Shown here: positions 8,804-16,838 of the stretch, in pieces | Position numbering within the stretch: the first letter of the stretch is position 1 | Layout of the letters: each line of letters begins with the position of its first letter | Assembly: GCF_004341445.1 (NCBI RefSeq) | Contig: NZ_SLXV01000010.1 | Span: 1 to 64,000 of the forward strand | From: Baia soyae | GTDB lineage: Bacteria > Bacillota > Bacilli > Thermoactinomycetales > Thermoactinomycetaceae | Reading direction: 5' to 3' | DNA: 64,000 bases | Notes under the pieces: model-generated | What the model was told of the DNA's origin: nothing | Databases searched by the model: none | Seen by the model: the letters and a program-made list of their open reading frames with translations, nothing else | Translations under genes and position numbers: made by a program

Positions 8804-9310
8804 ATGTTTCGTCGATTGATACCGTATTCTTATGTTCCTTCGATTTACCATATCAATGTGGAAGAACTAAGAGGACACGGCGTAAAAGGGATGATTTTTG
8901 ATTTGGATAATACGTTAGTCGAGTCAGATCGTCCAGATGCAACCCCGGAATTATTAGTATGGTTAAAAGAAATTACAGAACAAGGCATTCAAGTGATCAT
9001 TGTGTCTAACAATAATCATGTAAGGGTGCGAAAGTTTGCTGAGCCGCTGGATATTCCGTTTATTCATGCTGCCCGCAAACCTTTTTCTAGGGCATTTGTT
9101 AAAGCGTTATCACTATTGAACACAAAGCGACATGAAACCGTCGTCGTAGGTGATCAATTGTTAACGGATGTGCTAGGTGGAAATCGAATGGGGCTAAAGA
9201 CGATTTTAGTGGTCCCTGTGTCAAAGCGTGAGGGTTTCTTCACAAAGGTGAATCGCTTAATTGAACGAGGCGCATTTCGCTGGATGAGGAAACGTGGTTA
9301 TCTAGGTTAG
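8804..9310 (+). CDS. yqeG: YqeG family HAD-IIIA phosphatase
   Basis: A 168-residue HAD-superfamily phosphatase. Motif I is FDLDNTLVE with nucleophile D33 and D35. Motif II is VSNNNHVR, the conserved lysine follows (ARKPFSRAF), and motif III is VVGDQLLTDV. In bacteria and plants this family includes phosphatidylglycerophosphate phosphatase-like enzymes; the Bacillus role is not settled. The next gene, yqeH, starts 11 bases downstream, which is the conserved yqeG-yqeH arrangement. Confidence 0.93.
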   Translation: MFRRLIPYSYVPSIYHINVEELRGHGVKGMIFDLDNTLVESDRPDATPELLVWLKEITEQGIQVIIVSNNNHVRVRKFAEPLDIPFIHAARKPFSRAFVKALSLLNTKRHETVVVGDQLLTDVLGGNRMGLKTILVVPVSKREGFFTKVNRLIERGAFRWMRKRGYLG

Positions 9311-9321
9311 GAGGAACTTCG

Positions 9322-10428
9322 TTGATCGAGACAGAACAGCATCATTGTGAAGGTTGTGGGGTGCGCATCCAGACGGAAGATGAAAGCCGTCCTGGTTATG
9401 CGCCTTCTTCTGCGTTAAAGAGAGAACATATTGTTTGTAAGCGCTGCTATCGAATTCGCCACTATAATGATATTGCGCCAGTGGAGCAGGATCCAGGTGT
9501 CTATTTACAAAAGTTACAGGAGATCGCTCACACGGACAGTTTAGTGGTCCTGGTAGTGGATATCTTTGATCTAGCGGGTAGTTGGATTCAAGGGATCCAT
9601 CGTCATATTGGGAAGAATCCACTTCTATTGTTGGCGAATAAAATTGATCTATTTCCCAAGTCTGTTAAGTGGGGGAGATTAAAAGATTGGGTGCGTGCAA
9701 CGGCGAAAGAGCTGGGTGTGGATCCGATCGAAATCGCGCTAACTTCAGCTGCTAAGGGAGAATATTTCCGTCAAACGGTGGAAGCGATCGAGCATCATCG
9801 AAAAGGAAGAGATGTCTACATTATTGGCGTGACGAATGTAGGGAAGTCTACTTTTGTGAATCGCTTGTTAAAAGAGTTTGGTGAAGAGGATGAATATATC
9901 ACAACTTCTCCGTACCCAGGTACGACGCTAGACTCGATCTATATTCCACTCGAGGATGGAAAAGCGATTATCGATACTCCAGGAATCGTGCGGAAAGATC
10001 GCATGAGTGAGTGGGTAACACCGAAAGAGCTACAGATCGTCATGCCTCAAACGGGAATTAAGCCGAAGGTATTCCAATTAAATGAGCAGCAAACGCTGTT
10101 TTTTGGTGGGTTAGTACGATTTGACTTCTTGGAGGGAGCGAAACAATCATTTGTTACCTACCTTTCGAATCGATTGTATATTCATCGGACAAAATTGGAA
10201 AAAGCGGATGAGATCCAAACCAAGCATCGTGGTAGCATCCTTACTCCTCCAGAAGATCCAGCTCAACTTCCTAAATGGCGGAAGCATCGGATTCAGCTAA
10301 ACGGGAAGGAAAAGCAGGACATCGTGATTGCTGGATTGGGTTGGATTGCTTGTGGACAAGATCGAGCTGTGATTGATGTGTGGGCTCCGGAAGGTGTGCA
10401 GGTGGGGATTCGGCCGGCGATTATTTAG
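9322..10428 (+). CDS. yqeH: ribosome biogenesis GTPase YqeH
   Basis: A circularly permuted GTPase needed for 30S subunit assembly. Zinc finger cysteines C9, C12, C39 and C42 lie at the N terminus. The GTPase motifs come in permuted order: G4 NKID (106-109), G5 region SAAKGE, G1 GVTNVGKST (169-177), G2 PGTT, then G3 DTPG (218-221). The C-terminal domain (225-368) is the usual RNA-binding tail. The start is TTG with TAGGAGG upstream. Length (368) equals the Bacillus norm. Confidence 0.96.
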   Translation: MIETEQHHCEGCGVRIQTEDESRPGYAPSSALKREHIVCKRCYRIRHYNDIAPVEQDPGVYLQKLQEIAHTDSLVVLVVDIFDLAGSWIQGIHRHIGKNPLLLLANKIDLFPKSVKWGRLKDWVRATAKELGVDPIEIALTSAAKGEYFRQTVEAIEHHRKGRDVYIIGVTNVGKSTFVNRLLKEFGEEDEYITTSPYPGTTLDSIYIPLEDGKAIIDTPGIVRKDRMSEWVTPKELQIVMPQTGIKPKVFQLNEQQTLFFGGLVRFDFLEGAKQSFVTYLSNRLYIHRTKLEKADEIQTKHRGSILTPPEDPAQLPKWRKHRIQLNGKEKQDIVIAGLGWIACGQDRAVIDVWAPEGVQVGIRPAII

Positions 10429-10460
10429 GTTGCTAGGGGTTTAACAGAGGGGTGAAGAGA

Positions 10461-11297
10461 TTGAGATTGGGGTTGATTGGAGATCCGGTGGGTCATTCTC
10501 GTTCGCCACAGATGATGCGAGCGGCGTTTGCTCATATGGGCTTGGATGCTAGCTATGAAACGGTAGCAGTATTGAAAGAGGAGCTATTCCAGGATGTTGG
10601 TCAGGAGCCAATTAGCGGCTGGGATGGTTTTAATGTGACGATTCCGCATAAAGTGGGAATCATGGGTTTATTGGATGATGTAGATGAATCTGCGCGGACG
10701 ATTGGTGCTGTTAATACGGTGGTTGTGCGAGATCGGAAGCGGATTGGATATAATACGGATGGTGTGGGATATCTTCGTTCATTGAAACAAGAGACGGGGA
10801 TAAATGTGCCTGGTCAATCTGTTGTGATATTGGGGGCAGGAGGAGCCGCACGAGCTGTGGCTACGATTTTGGCTAAAGAGGGCGCTACCCGCATCCAGAT
10901 CCTGAACCGTACTTACTCGAAAGCGGAGGAACTGGCTAATCATCTAGGCCGATGGACAACAGCAAAAGCTTGTTCATTGGGAGATGGGAAGGAAGCTATT
11001 AGCCAAGCTACCTTGCTAATCAATACCACATCCATCGGGATGCACCCACATGTAGACCAACTGCCCATTCCAGAAGAATGGATTTCGCCTCATCTGTTAG
11101 TAAGCGATCTAATATACAATCCCAAAGAGACTCCTCTGATCCAAAAGGCACGTCAAAAAGGTTGCGAAGTTCATTACGGCCTAGGCATGCTCGTCCATCA
11201 AGCGGCGTATGCACTCGAGCTATGGACAGGTCAAAAAGCGCCTGTTGAAGTGATGCGACGTGTATTAGAAGAATCATTGATTGTGCAAAATACATAA
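10461..11297 (+). CDS. aroE: shikimate dehydrogenase
   Basis: NADP-dependent reduction of 3-dehydroshikimate in aromatic amino acid synthesis. It shows the substrate motif DPVGHSRSP, catalytic K64 (NVTIPHK) and D100 (NTDGVGY). The dinucleotide loop is GAGGAARAVA, with NRTYSKAEEL for NADP choice, and a C-terminal YGLGMLVHQAA follows. The frame is open from GTG 10452, but that codon overlaps the GAGGGG ribosome site. TTG 10461, with 8-base spacing, is the better start (278 residues). It is the last gene of the yqeG-yqeH-aroE run. Confidence 0.94.
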   Translation: MRLGLIGDPVGHSRSPQMMRAAFAHMGLDASYETVAVLKEELFQDVGQEPISGWDGFNVTIPHKVGIMGLLDDVDESARTIGAVNTVVVRDRKRIGYNTDGVGYLRSLKQETGINVPGQSVVILGAGGAARAVATILAKEGATRIQILNRTYSKAEELANHLGRWTTAKACSLGDGKEAISQATLLINTTSIGMHPHVDQLPIPEEWISPHLLVSDLIYNPKETPLIQKARQKGCEVHYGLGMLVHQAAYALELWTGQKAPVEVMRRVLEESLIVQNT

Positions 11298-11387
11298 AAC
11301 AAAAAAACAAGCTATTGGGTTATCGAGGGCAGGAGAATCCTAATTTATTTGTTAATCAATAGATCTGATATATGAGTAAATTTATCA

Positions 11388-11604
11388 TGATCAAGCAAAT
11401 GAATATGGAATAGGGGCAATGTGTCAGACCACTGCGATGTTAGTGAGTCTGCTTAGTGTAGTTCTTCGAAGCAAGGGCGTTTTGTGGCAATGTTTGAGCG
11501 TTCTTTGCGAGTTTTGCCACTTGCCCGAAGCTTCGATGGACGAAGCGGACATACCCTACATCTGTGTAGGCTCACTATTTGAGCTGTAGGCTGATACATG
11601 CCCC
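11388..11604 (+). repeat. structured dispersed element, copy A
   Basis: A 217-bp element, about 95% identical to the reverse complement of 48481-48698 over the 104-base core (11428-11531) and less so at its ends. Predicted pairing: outer stem 11413-11427 with 11591-11604, inner stem 11442-11452 with 11566-11576, and a central hairpin GGGC...GTGGCAA (11475-11490) with TTGCCAC..GCCC (11514-11526). Two pairs differ between the copies by compensatory changes (11445:11573 and 11426:11592). No ORF or poly-T end is visible. It fills the 395-bp aroE-nadD gap; 11298-11387 shows nothing clear, and 11618-11651 is a small hairpin. Confidence 0.8.
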
Positions 11605-11692
11605 GAGCCCACTTAATAGCTGATCATTACAGCTTTGATAGTAATTCAGCTTTCGATTAACAAACCCGACACGAACAAACGAGGTGACATCG

Positions 11693-12277
11693 ATGCGAAT
11701 TGGTATCATGGGCGGAACCTTTGATCCGATACATCATGGACATCTTTTAATCGCTGAACAAGCGAGAGAAGGAATGAACTTAGACCAAGTATGGTTTATC
11801 CCTGCCGGTGACCCACCGCACAAAAGGCATAAAACCATTACTTCAGCAAAACATCGCCTACATATGGTGCAGCTAGCAACTGAAAATCATCCATACTTTC
11901 AAGTCAAAGATATCGAAATCAAAAGATCTGGTCCTTCCTATACCCTATTAACCATTCAGGAATTTACGGAACAATATCCCGATGCCCAATTTTTTCTGAT
12001 AATGGGTGAGGATATGGTGAAAAATTTACCCGAGTGGTATAAAATAGAGGAAATACTACAATATGTGCAGATTATTGGACTACATCGACCAGGCACGAAG
12101 GCAGACGATATACCAGACTACGTAGATAAGCATGTTTGTTGGATAGAAGATGCGGTTGAAATCAGATTGTCTTCTACTTTCGTTCAAAAACAAGTGCGTT
12201 TGGGAAAATCAGTTCGTTACATGGTACCTGATTTGGTGGACCAATATATAAAGGAGCAAGGCTTGTATGGATCTTGA
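11693..12277 (+). CDS. nadD: nicotinate-nucleotide adenylyltransferase
   Basis: Joins nicotinate mononucleotide and ATP to give deamido-NAD in NAD synthesis. It shows GGTFDPIHHGHL with the HxGH nucleotidyltransferase motif (residues 14-17), LDQVWFIPAGDPPHK, and a C-terminal SSTFVQKQVRLG corresponding to the ISSTxxR signature. The frame opens at GTG 11684, which overlaps GAGG (11681-11684). ATG 11693, 8 bases past it, is chosen, giving 194 residues. The last 11 bases overlap yqeK, which suggests translational coupling. Confidence 0.95.
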   Translation: MRIGIMGGTFDPIHHGHLLIAEQAREGMNLDQVWFIPAGDPPHKRHKTITSAKHRLHMVQLATENHPYFQVKDIEIKRSGPSYTLLTIQEFTEQYPDAQFFLIMGEDMVKNLPEWYKIEEILQYVQIIGLHRPGTKADDIPDYVDKHVCWIEDAVEIRLSSTFVQKQVRLGKSVRYMVPDLVDQYIKEQGLYGS

Positions 12278-12857
12278 TGTTTTATTGCAAGCTACCAAAA
12301 AGCAGTTAAAACCAGAACGCTTTGAACATACTTTGCGTGTAGTGGATACCGCAGTTGAATTGGCCAAGCGGTTTGGTGCAGATCCACCTAAAGCAAAGAT
12401 TGCCTCCATTCTCCACGATTATTGTAAGTTTTGGTCTCGTGAACAGCTAACACAATGGATCAAGCGGTGCCAATTGCCACTCGATTTGCTGGAGTATCAT
12501 AAGGAGATTTGGCATGCTCCTGTTGGTGCAGAAGTGGCCCGAGAAGAATTTGGCATAGTGGATGAAGATATTTTGCAATCGATTCGATCACACACGGTTG
12601 GAAGGCCTGGGATGTCCACTCTTGAAAAAGTGGTCTATCTGGCTGATTACATCGAGCCGGGAAGAAGGTTTCCGGGGGTAGATGAAGTGCGTAGATTGGC
12701 CGAGATCGATTTAGATGTAGCTGTATTACAAGCAATGGATAATACGATACTGTTTTTACAATCACAACAACAACCGATTTATCCACTGGCGATTGCCGCC
12801 CGTGATGAGTTGAAACGAATGTTGTCTGGAAAGAGACTAAGGGAGGAATCTGTTTGA
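12267..12857 (+). CDS. yqeK: HD-domain nucleotide hydrolase YqeK
   Basis: A 196-residue HD-superfamily protein. H21 (FEHTLRV) and H50-D51 (ILHDYCK) are metal-ligand candidates, followed by HAPVGAEVA and HTVGRPGMSTLEKVVYLADYIEPGR, typical of YqeK. The family splits diadenosine tetraphosphate symmetrically. It overlaps nadD upstream by 11 bp and rsfS downstream by 4 bp, the standard nadD-yqeK-rsfS order. Confidence 0.94.
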   Translation: MDLDVLLQATKKQLKPERFEHTLRVVDTAVELAKRFGADPPKAKIASILHDYCKFWSREQLTQWIKRCQLPLDLLEYHKEIWHAPVGAEVAREEFGIVDEDILQSIRSHTVGRPGMSTLEKVVYLADYIEPGRRFPGVDEVRRLAEIDLDVAVLQAMDNTILFLQSQQQPIYPLAIAARDELKRMLSGKRLREESV

Positions 12858-13198
12858 ATTTGTTGCATCTAGCACAACTAGCAGCCACAGTTGCTGAGGA
12901 TAAAAAAGCTCATGGTGTTACCATTTTGGATATTCGCGGCCTTTCCGTTTTTGCCGACTACTTTGTGGTCTGCCACGGTAACTCTCAAACTCAAGTTCAA
13001 GCAATTGTAACTGGCATAAAAGAAAAAATGAATGAAGAAGGAATTCACATCCGTGGAGTCGAGGGCTTCCAAGATGCACGTTGGGTGCTTGTGGACCTTG
13101 GTGATGTAGTGGTTCATGTGTTTCACAGAGACGAAAGGGATTTCTACGATCTCGAACGCCTCTGGGGAGATGCTCCAAAAATCGATCTAGCTCAATAA
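12854..13198 (+). CDS. rsfS: ribosome silencing factor RsfS
   Basis: A 114-residue protein that binds L14 and keeps the ribosomal subunits apart in starvation or assembly. The family signatures are clear: DIRGLSVFADYFVVCHGNS, an EGFQDARWVLVDLGDVVVH strand and a FHRDERDFYDLERLW end. The start is TTG, overlapping the yqeK stop, with GGGAGGA 8-9 bases upstream. In B. subtilis yqeM and comER follow; here the next gene is leuS. Confidence 0.95.
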   Translation: MNLLHLAQLAATVAEDKKAHGVTILDIRGLSVFADYFVVCHGNSQTQVQAIVTGIKEKMNEEGIHIRGVEGFQDARWVLVDLGDVVVHVFHRDERDFYDLERLWGDAPKIDLAQ

Positions 13199-13216
13199 TG
13201 TTGCGGGCCAAGTAGA

Positions 13217-13245
13217 TTGACAATCCGAGTAAGGTTGCCTATAAT
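13217..13245 (+). promoter_or_regulatory. SigA promoter of the leuS T-box transcript
   Basis: Perfect TTGACA (13217-13222), 17-bp spacer, perfect TATAAT (13240-13245). It is followed directly by the T-box leader, with a transcription start expected near 13252. Confidence 0.88.
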
Positions 13246-13251
13246 GGCAGA

Positions 13252-13520
13252 TAACTATTTATAGACGAAAGCTATGATAAAGAGTAGTAGTAAGAACGTT
13301 TGTGTCTTTAGAGAATTGGCGGTTGGTGCAAGCCAATATGCAAACCCTTATGAACTCGCTTTATCGCTCTGTAGGTGAACCTTTAGTAGCTTATGGCGTC
13401 TGTCCGCGTTACGGACAATGAAGTGAGGATTGTTTTTGTAATCCTAACTAGGGTGGTACCGCGAGAAGAGAACAAACCTCTCGTCCCTAGCTTAATCAAG
13501 CTAGGGACGAGAGGTTTTTT
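13252..13520 (+). ncRNA. T-box riboswitch, leucine specifier
   Basis: A leader RNA that senses uncharged tRNA-Leu and allows read-through into leuS. Stem I contains AGTAGTAGTAAG and a GGTGCAAGCC distal loop. The specifier region GAACTCGC has the Leu codon CUC at 13355-13357. The T-box AGGGTGGTACCGCG is at 13450-13463. The terminator (13475-13520) is a long CCTCTCGTCCCTAGCTT stem followed by T6. The leader makes up most of the 357-base gap before leuS. Confidence 0.93.
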
Positions 13521-13555
13521 GGTGCAGAAAGAAATCAGTGAAGGGAGACTTAAAA

Positions 13556-16018
13556 ATGGACTACATAGCAAGAGAGATTGAGCCTAAGTGGCAAGAGAAA
13601 TGGAAAGATGCGCAGTTATATAAAACGGATGAGAATCTATCGAAGCCGAAGTACTACGCTTTAGAGCAATTTCCGTATCCTTCAGGTGAGGGGCTTCATA
13701 TGGGGCATATGCGGGTTTATTCGATTGGCGATGTAGTGGCTCGTTTCCGTCGCATGAATGGATACCGTGTGTTGCACCCTATGGGAGCGGATGCATTTGG
13801 CTTACCAGCAGAAAATGCAGCTATTGAACGGGGAGTTAATCCAAGAGAACTAACCATCCGCAATATGGAGAAAATCCGACGTGAGCAGGAATTAGTAGGC
13901 GTTTCATATGATTGGGATCGTTATCTAGGTTCCTGTCTGCCTGACTACTATCAGTTTACGCAATGGCTATTCTTGTTGTTTTATGAGCGGGGCTTGGCTT
14001 ATCGCAAAAAAGCATCTGTCAACTGGTGTCCAAAATGTGCGACCGTACTTGCCAATGAGCAGGTTGAGGATGGTTGCTGTTGGCGTTGTGATTCAGAAGT
14101 GACGAAGAAGGATTTGGAGCAATGGTTCTTACGCATCACAGACTACTCTGATCGTCTGATAGAAGGATTAGATCGTCTGCCAAAGTGGCCTGAACGGGTC
14201 CGTACCATGCAACGAAATTGGATTGGGAAGAGCGAAGGAACACATGTTACGTTTACCATTCCAGAACTGAATGAGGAACCCGTTACGGTATTTACCACAC
14301 GATCGGATACCTTATATGGCGTTTCGTATATCGTACTTGCTCCAGAACATTCGTTAGTAGAGAAGTTAGTAGCAGGAAAGCCGCAAGAAGCGGAGATCCA
14401 AGACTTTGCCCAGCAGATGAAGAAGGCAACGGAAATCGAGCGTACTTCTACGGATGCAGAGAAGACGGGATACTTTACAGGATCGTATGCGATTCATCCG
14501 CTAACTGGAAAACAGGTACCGATTTGGGTGGCCAACTATGTGTTGATGGATTACGGCACAGGAGCAGTTATGGGTGTACCTGCACATGATGAACGCGATT
14601 TTTCGTTTGCGAAGAAGTATGATCTGCCGATTCAAGTCGTCATTGAACCAGCAAAAGAGAAATGGGAGCTTCCTCTGCAAGAAGCATTTACAGAAGATGG
14701 TTTGCTAGTGAACTCCGATCAATTTGATGGTATGGCGAATCGTGATGCGATTAAGGCGATTGCCGATCATTTGGAAGAAAAATCATTGGGTGGATCGACT
14801 GTAAACTATCGTTTGCGCGATTGGTTGATCTCACGTCAACGTTACTGGGGAACACCGATTCCGATTGTATATTGTGATGATTGTGGAGCTGTTCCGGTAC
14901 CGAAAGATCAACTACCAGTCGTATTACCAGAGGATGTAGTATTCGATGGGAAACGAAATCCGCTAACCACATCAGAGACGTTTGCCCATACGAATTGTCC
15001 GAAGTGTGGGCATGAGAAGGCACGACGTGAAACGGATACGATGGATACGTTTATGGACTCCTCTTGGTACTATTTGCGGTTTACTGATTCAGCTAATGAC
15101 ATGCTTCCGTTTGACTCGAAAAAGGCAAACGAATGGATGGGTGTGGACGAGTATATTGGCGGTATTGAACATGCAGTGCTTCACTTGTTATATTCTCGCT
15201 TCTTTACCAAAGTATTATTTGATGCGGGAATGGTGGATCAGGATGAGCCGTTCCACAGCTTGTTGACACAGGGGATGGTGTTAAAAGGCGGCTTCAAGAT
15301 GTCGAAATCCAAGGGGAACGGAGTTAGCCCATTGGAAATCATTGATAAGTATGGTGCAGATACGGCTCGCCTCTTTATCCTGTTTGCTGCCCCACCTGAA
15401 CGTGACTTGGAGTGGAGTGATAGCGGAGTAGAAGGGAGTTATCGTTTCTTAAACCGTGTGTGGCGTCTGGTTGTTCAGCATCTTGATTTGTTTAAGCAAG
15501 AGATTGCGGTTTCTCCTGAGCTAAGCGGACAGGCAAAAGAACTGCGACGTTTGTTACATGCGACGATTAAGAAAGTAACTCATGAGATTGGGGAACGGAG
15601 CCATTTTAATACAGCAGTTAGCTCCATTATGGAACTTGTGAATGGCATCAACGCATACCCGGCTGATGCGGATCGTGCTGTATTGAAGGAGTCGTTGGAG
15701 GCTATGGTGGTCTTGTTGGCACCATTTGTCCCGCATATTACGGAAGAGTTATGGCGATTGATCGGGCATAGCGATAGTGTGCATCTAGCCACATGGCCGA
15801 AAGCAGATGAATCGGCACTCGTTCAAGATGAGGTCGAGATCGTCGTTCAGATTAATGGCAAAATGCGTGGCAAGATTGTGGTTCCAGCTGGAGCGGATCG
15901 TACAGAGATCGAGAAACAAGCGATGGAGCATCAAACGATTCAGATGTGGTTGGAAGAAACAACGGTACGAAAAGTGATCGTCGTGCCTGGAAAATTGATT
16001 AATATTGTAGCCAATTAA
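13556..16018 (+). CDS. leuS: leucyl-tRNA synthetase
   Basis: Class I synthetase of 820 residues charging tRNA-Leu. The HIGH motif is HMGH (48-51) after YPSGEGL. A CP1 editing domain (about 220-415) contains TTRSDTLYG and GVPAHDERD. KMSKS is at 581-585, and a C-terminal VQINGKMRGKI domain is present. Zinc-binding cysteine pairs are visible (CPKC and CWRC, 155-180). The frame is open to GTG 13538, but GAAGGGAG lies just before ATG 13556. It is controlled by the T-box leader upstream. Confidence 0.97.
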   Translation: MDYIAREIEPKWQEKWKDAQLYKTDENLSKPKYYALEQFPYPSGEGLHMGHMRVYSIGDVVARFRRMNGYRVLHPMGADAFGLPAENAAIERGVNPRELTIRNMEKIRREQELVGVSYDWDRYLGSCLPDYYQFTQWLFLLFYERGLAYRKKASVNWCPKCATVLANEQVEDGCCWRCDSEVTKKDLEQWFLRITDYSDRLIEGLDRLPKWPERVRTMQRNWIGKSEGTHVTFTIPELNEEPVTVFTTRSDTLYGVSYIVLAPEHSLVEKLVAGKPQEAEIQDFAQQMKKATEIERTSTDAEKTGYFTGSYAIHPLTGKQVPIWVANYVLMDYGTGAVMGVPAHDERDFSFAKKYDLPIQVVIEPAKEKWELPLQEAFTEDGLLVNSDQFDGMANRDAIKAIADHLEEKSLGGSTVNYRLRDWLISRQRYWGTPIPIVYCDDCGAVPVPKDQLPVVLPEDVVFDGKRNPLTTSETFAHTNCPKCGHEKARRETDTMDTFMDSSWYYLRFTDSANDMLPFDSKKANEWMGVDEYIGGIEHAVLHLLYSRFFTKVLFDAGMVDQDEPFHSLLTQGMVLKGGFKMSKSKGNGVSPLEIIDKYGADTARLFILFAAPPERDLEWSDSGVEGSYRFLNRVWRLVVQHLDLFKQEIAVSPELSGQAKELRRLLHATIKKVTHEIGERSHFNTAVSSIMELVNGINAYPADADRAVLKESLEAMVVLLAPFVPHITEELWRLIGHSDSVHLATWPKADESALVQDEVEIVVQINGKMRGKIVVPAGADRTEIEKQAMEHQTIQMWLEETTVRKVIVVPGKLINIVAN

Positions 16019-16023
16019 CAACA

Positions 16024-16058
16024 ATAGACCTAGAGGGAATTTCTCTAGGTCTATTTTA
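16024..16058 (+). terminator. intrinsic terminator of leuS
   Basis: AATAGACCTAGAG pairs with TCTCTAGGTCTATT around GGAAT, ending in T4. It begins 6 bases after the leuS stop. Confidence 0.85.
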
Positions 16059-16060
16059 GT

Positions 16061-16093
16061 ATGGTTAACAACTCTTTCTAAAGTGTTGACCAT
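16061..16093 (+). promoter_or_regulatory. inverted repeat, possible operator of the two-component system
   Basis: ATGGTTAACA (16061-16070) and TGTTGACCAT (16084-16093) form a 10-bp inverted repeat with one mismatch and a 13-bp spacer, 59 bases before the regulator start. The right arm contains TTGACC, which could be part of a -35 box. A dimeric regulator could bind here. No T tract follows. Confidence 0.45.
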
Positions 16094-16151
16094 AAAACCA
16101 CCAAATTTCATCTGTACAATGGGATTATGAAAAATAAAGGATGTGTTTCTC

Positions 16152-16838
16152 ATGCAACATTCTATTTTAGTTGTTGATGATGAACAGAAGGTACTTGATA
16201 TTATCTGCCCATATTTAGAACAAGAAGGATTTCGCGTCTCTTCGGCTACGACTGGAAATGAGGCGATTCAAAAAGTAGAGGAGATCAAACCCGATTTAGT
16301 GGTGCTAGATTGGATGCTCCCAGAGAAGAGTGGCCTTGATATTTGTCGAGAAATTCGAGGGATTTCTGGCATCGCGGTGATTATGCTGACGGCGAAAACC
16401 GAGGAGATGGACCGGGTACTAGGCCTGGAGATGGGCGCCGATGATTATATGACGAAGCCATTTAGCCTGAGGGAGCTTTCGGCACGGATTCGCTCTGTTC
16501 TTCGGCGCGTAAGTAGCAAAAAATCAGAGGAAGAGATTTTGCAACGTGGTGATCTATTCATTGATGTGGAAAAAGTGCGTGTGTGGAAGAATGAAGAAGA
16601 GGTTTTTTTAACAGCTGGCGAGTTTCAAATCCTATATACATTGGCTAAACGTCCGGGAGTGGTGTATAGTCGACTTCAATTATTACAAGCAACGACAGGG
16701 GATGCCTACATCAACTACGAACGAAGTATTGATAGTCACGTTAGCCACTTGCGTAAAAAAATCGGTGATGGAGAGAGCGGTGTCCGCTATATTCAGACGG
16801 TTCATGGGCTAGGCTACCGTTTCCGAGATGACCGATGA
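16152..16838 (+). CDS. OmpR-family response regulator
   Basis: A 228-residue DNA-binding regulator. The receiver domain (5-120) has the acidic pair DDE, phospho-acceptor D53 (LVVLDWMLPEKSG), T (MLTAK) and K (TKPF). The winged-helix effector (about 130-228) ends VRYIQTVHGLGYRFRD. The frame begins at GTG 16143; ATG 16152 follows AAAGGA with better spacing. Its stop overlaps the kinase start by 4 bp, so the two form an operon. The stimulus cannot be told from sequence. Confidence 0.93.
   Translation: MQHSILVVDDEQKVLDIICPYLEQEGFRVSSATTGNEAIQKVEEIKPDLVVLDWMLPEKSGLDICREIRGISGIAVIMLTAKTEEMDRVLGLEMGADDYMTKPFSLRELSARIRSVLRRVSSKKSEEEILQRGDLFIDVEKVRVWKNEEEVFLTAGEFQILYTLAKRPGVVYSRLQLLQATTGDAYINYERSIDSHVSHLRKKIGDGESGVRYIQTVHGLGYRFRDDR

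Noticed and set aside
13393-13581. ORFs on both strands in the leuS leader
   Set aside because: They cross the T-box and its terminator, whose RNA structure fully explains the sequence.
15785-16153. 122-aa minus-strand ORF over the leuS end
   Set aside because: It covers the leuS C-terminal domain, the terminator and the inverted repeat before the regulator, with no coding signals.
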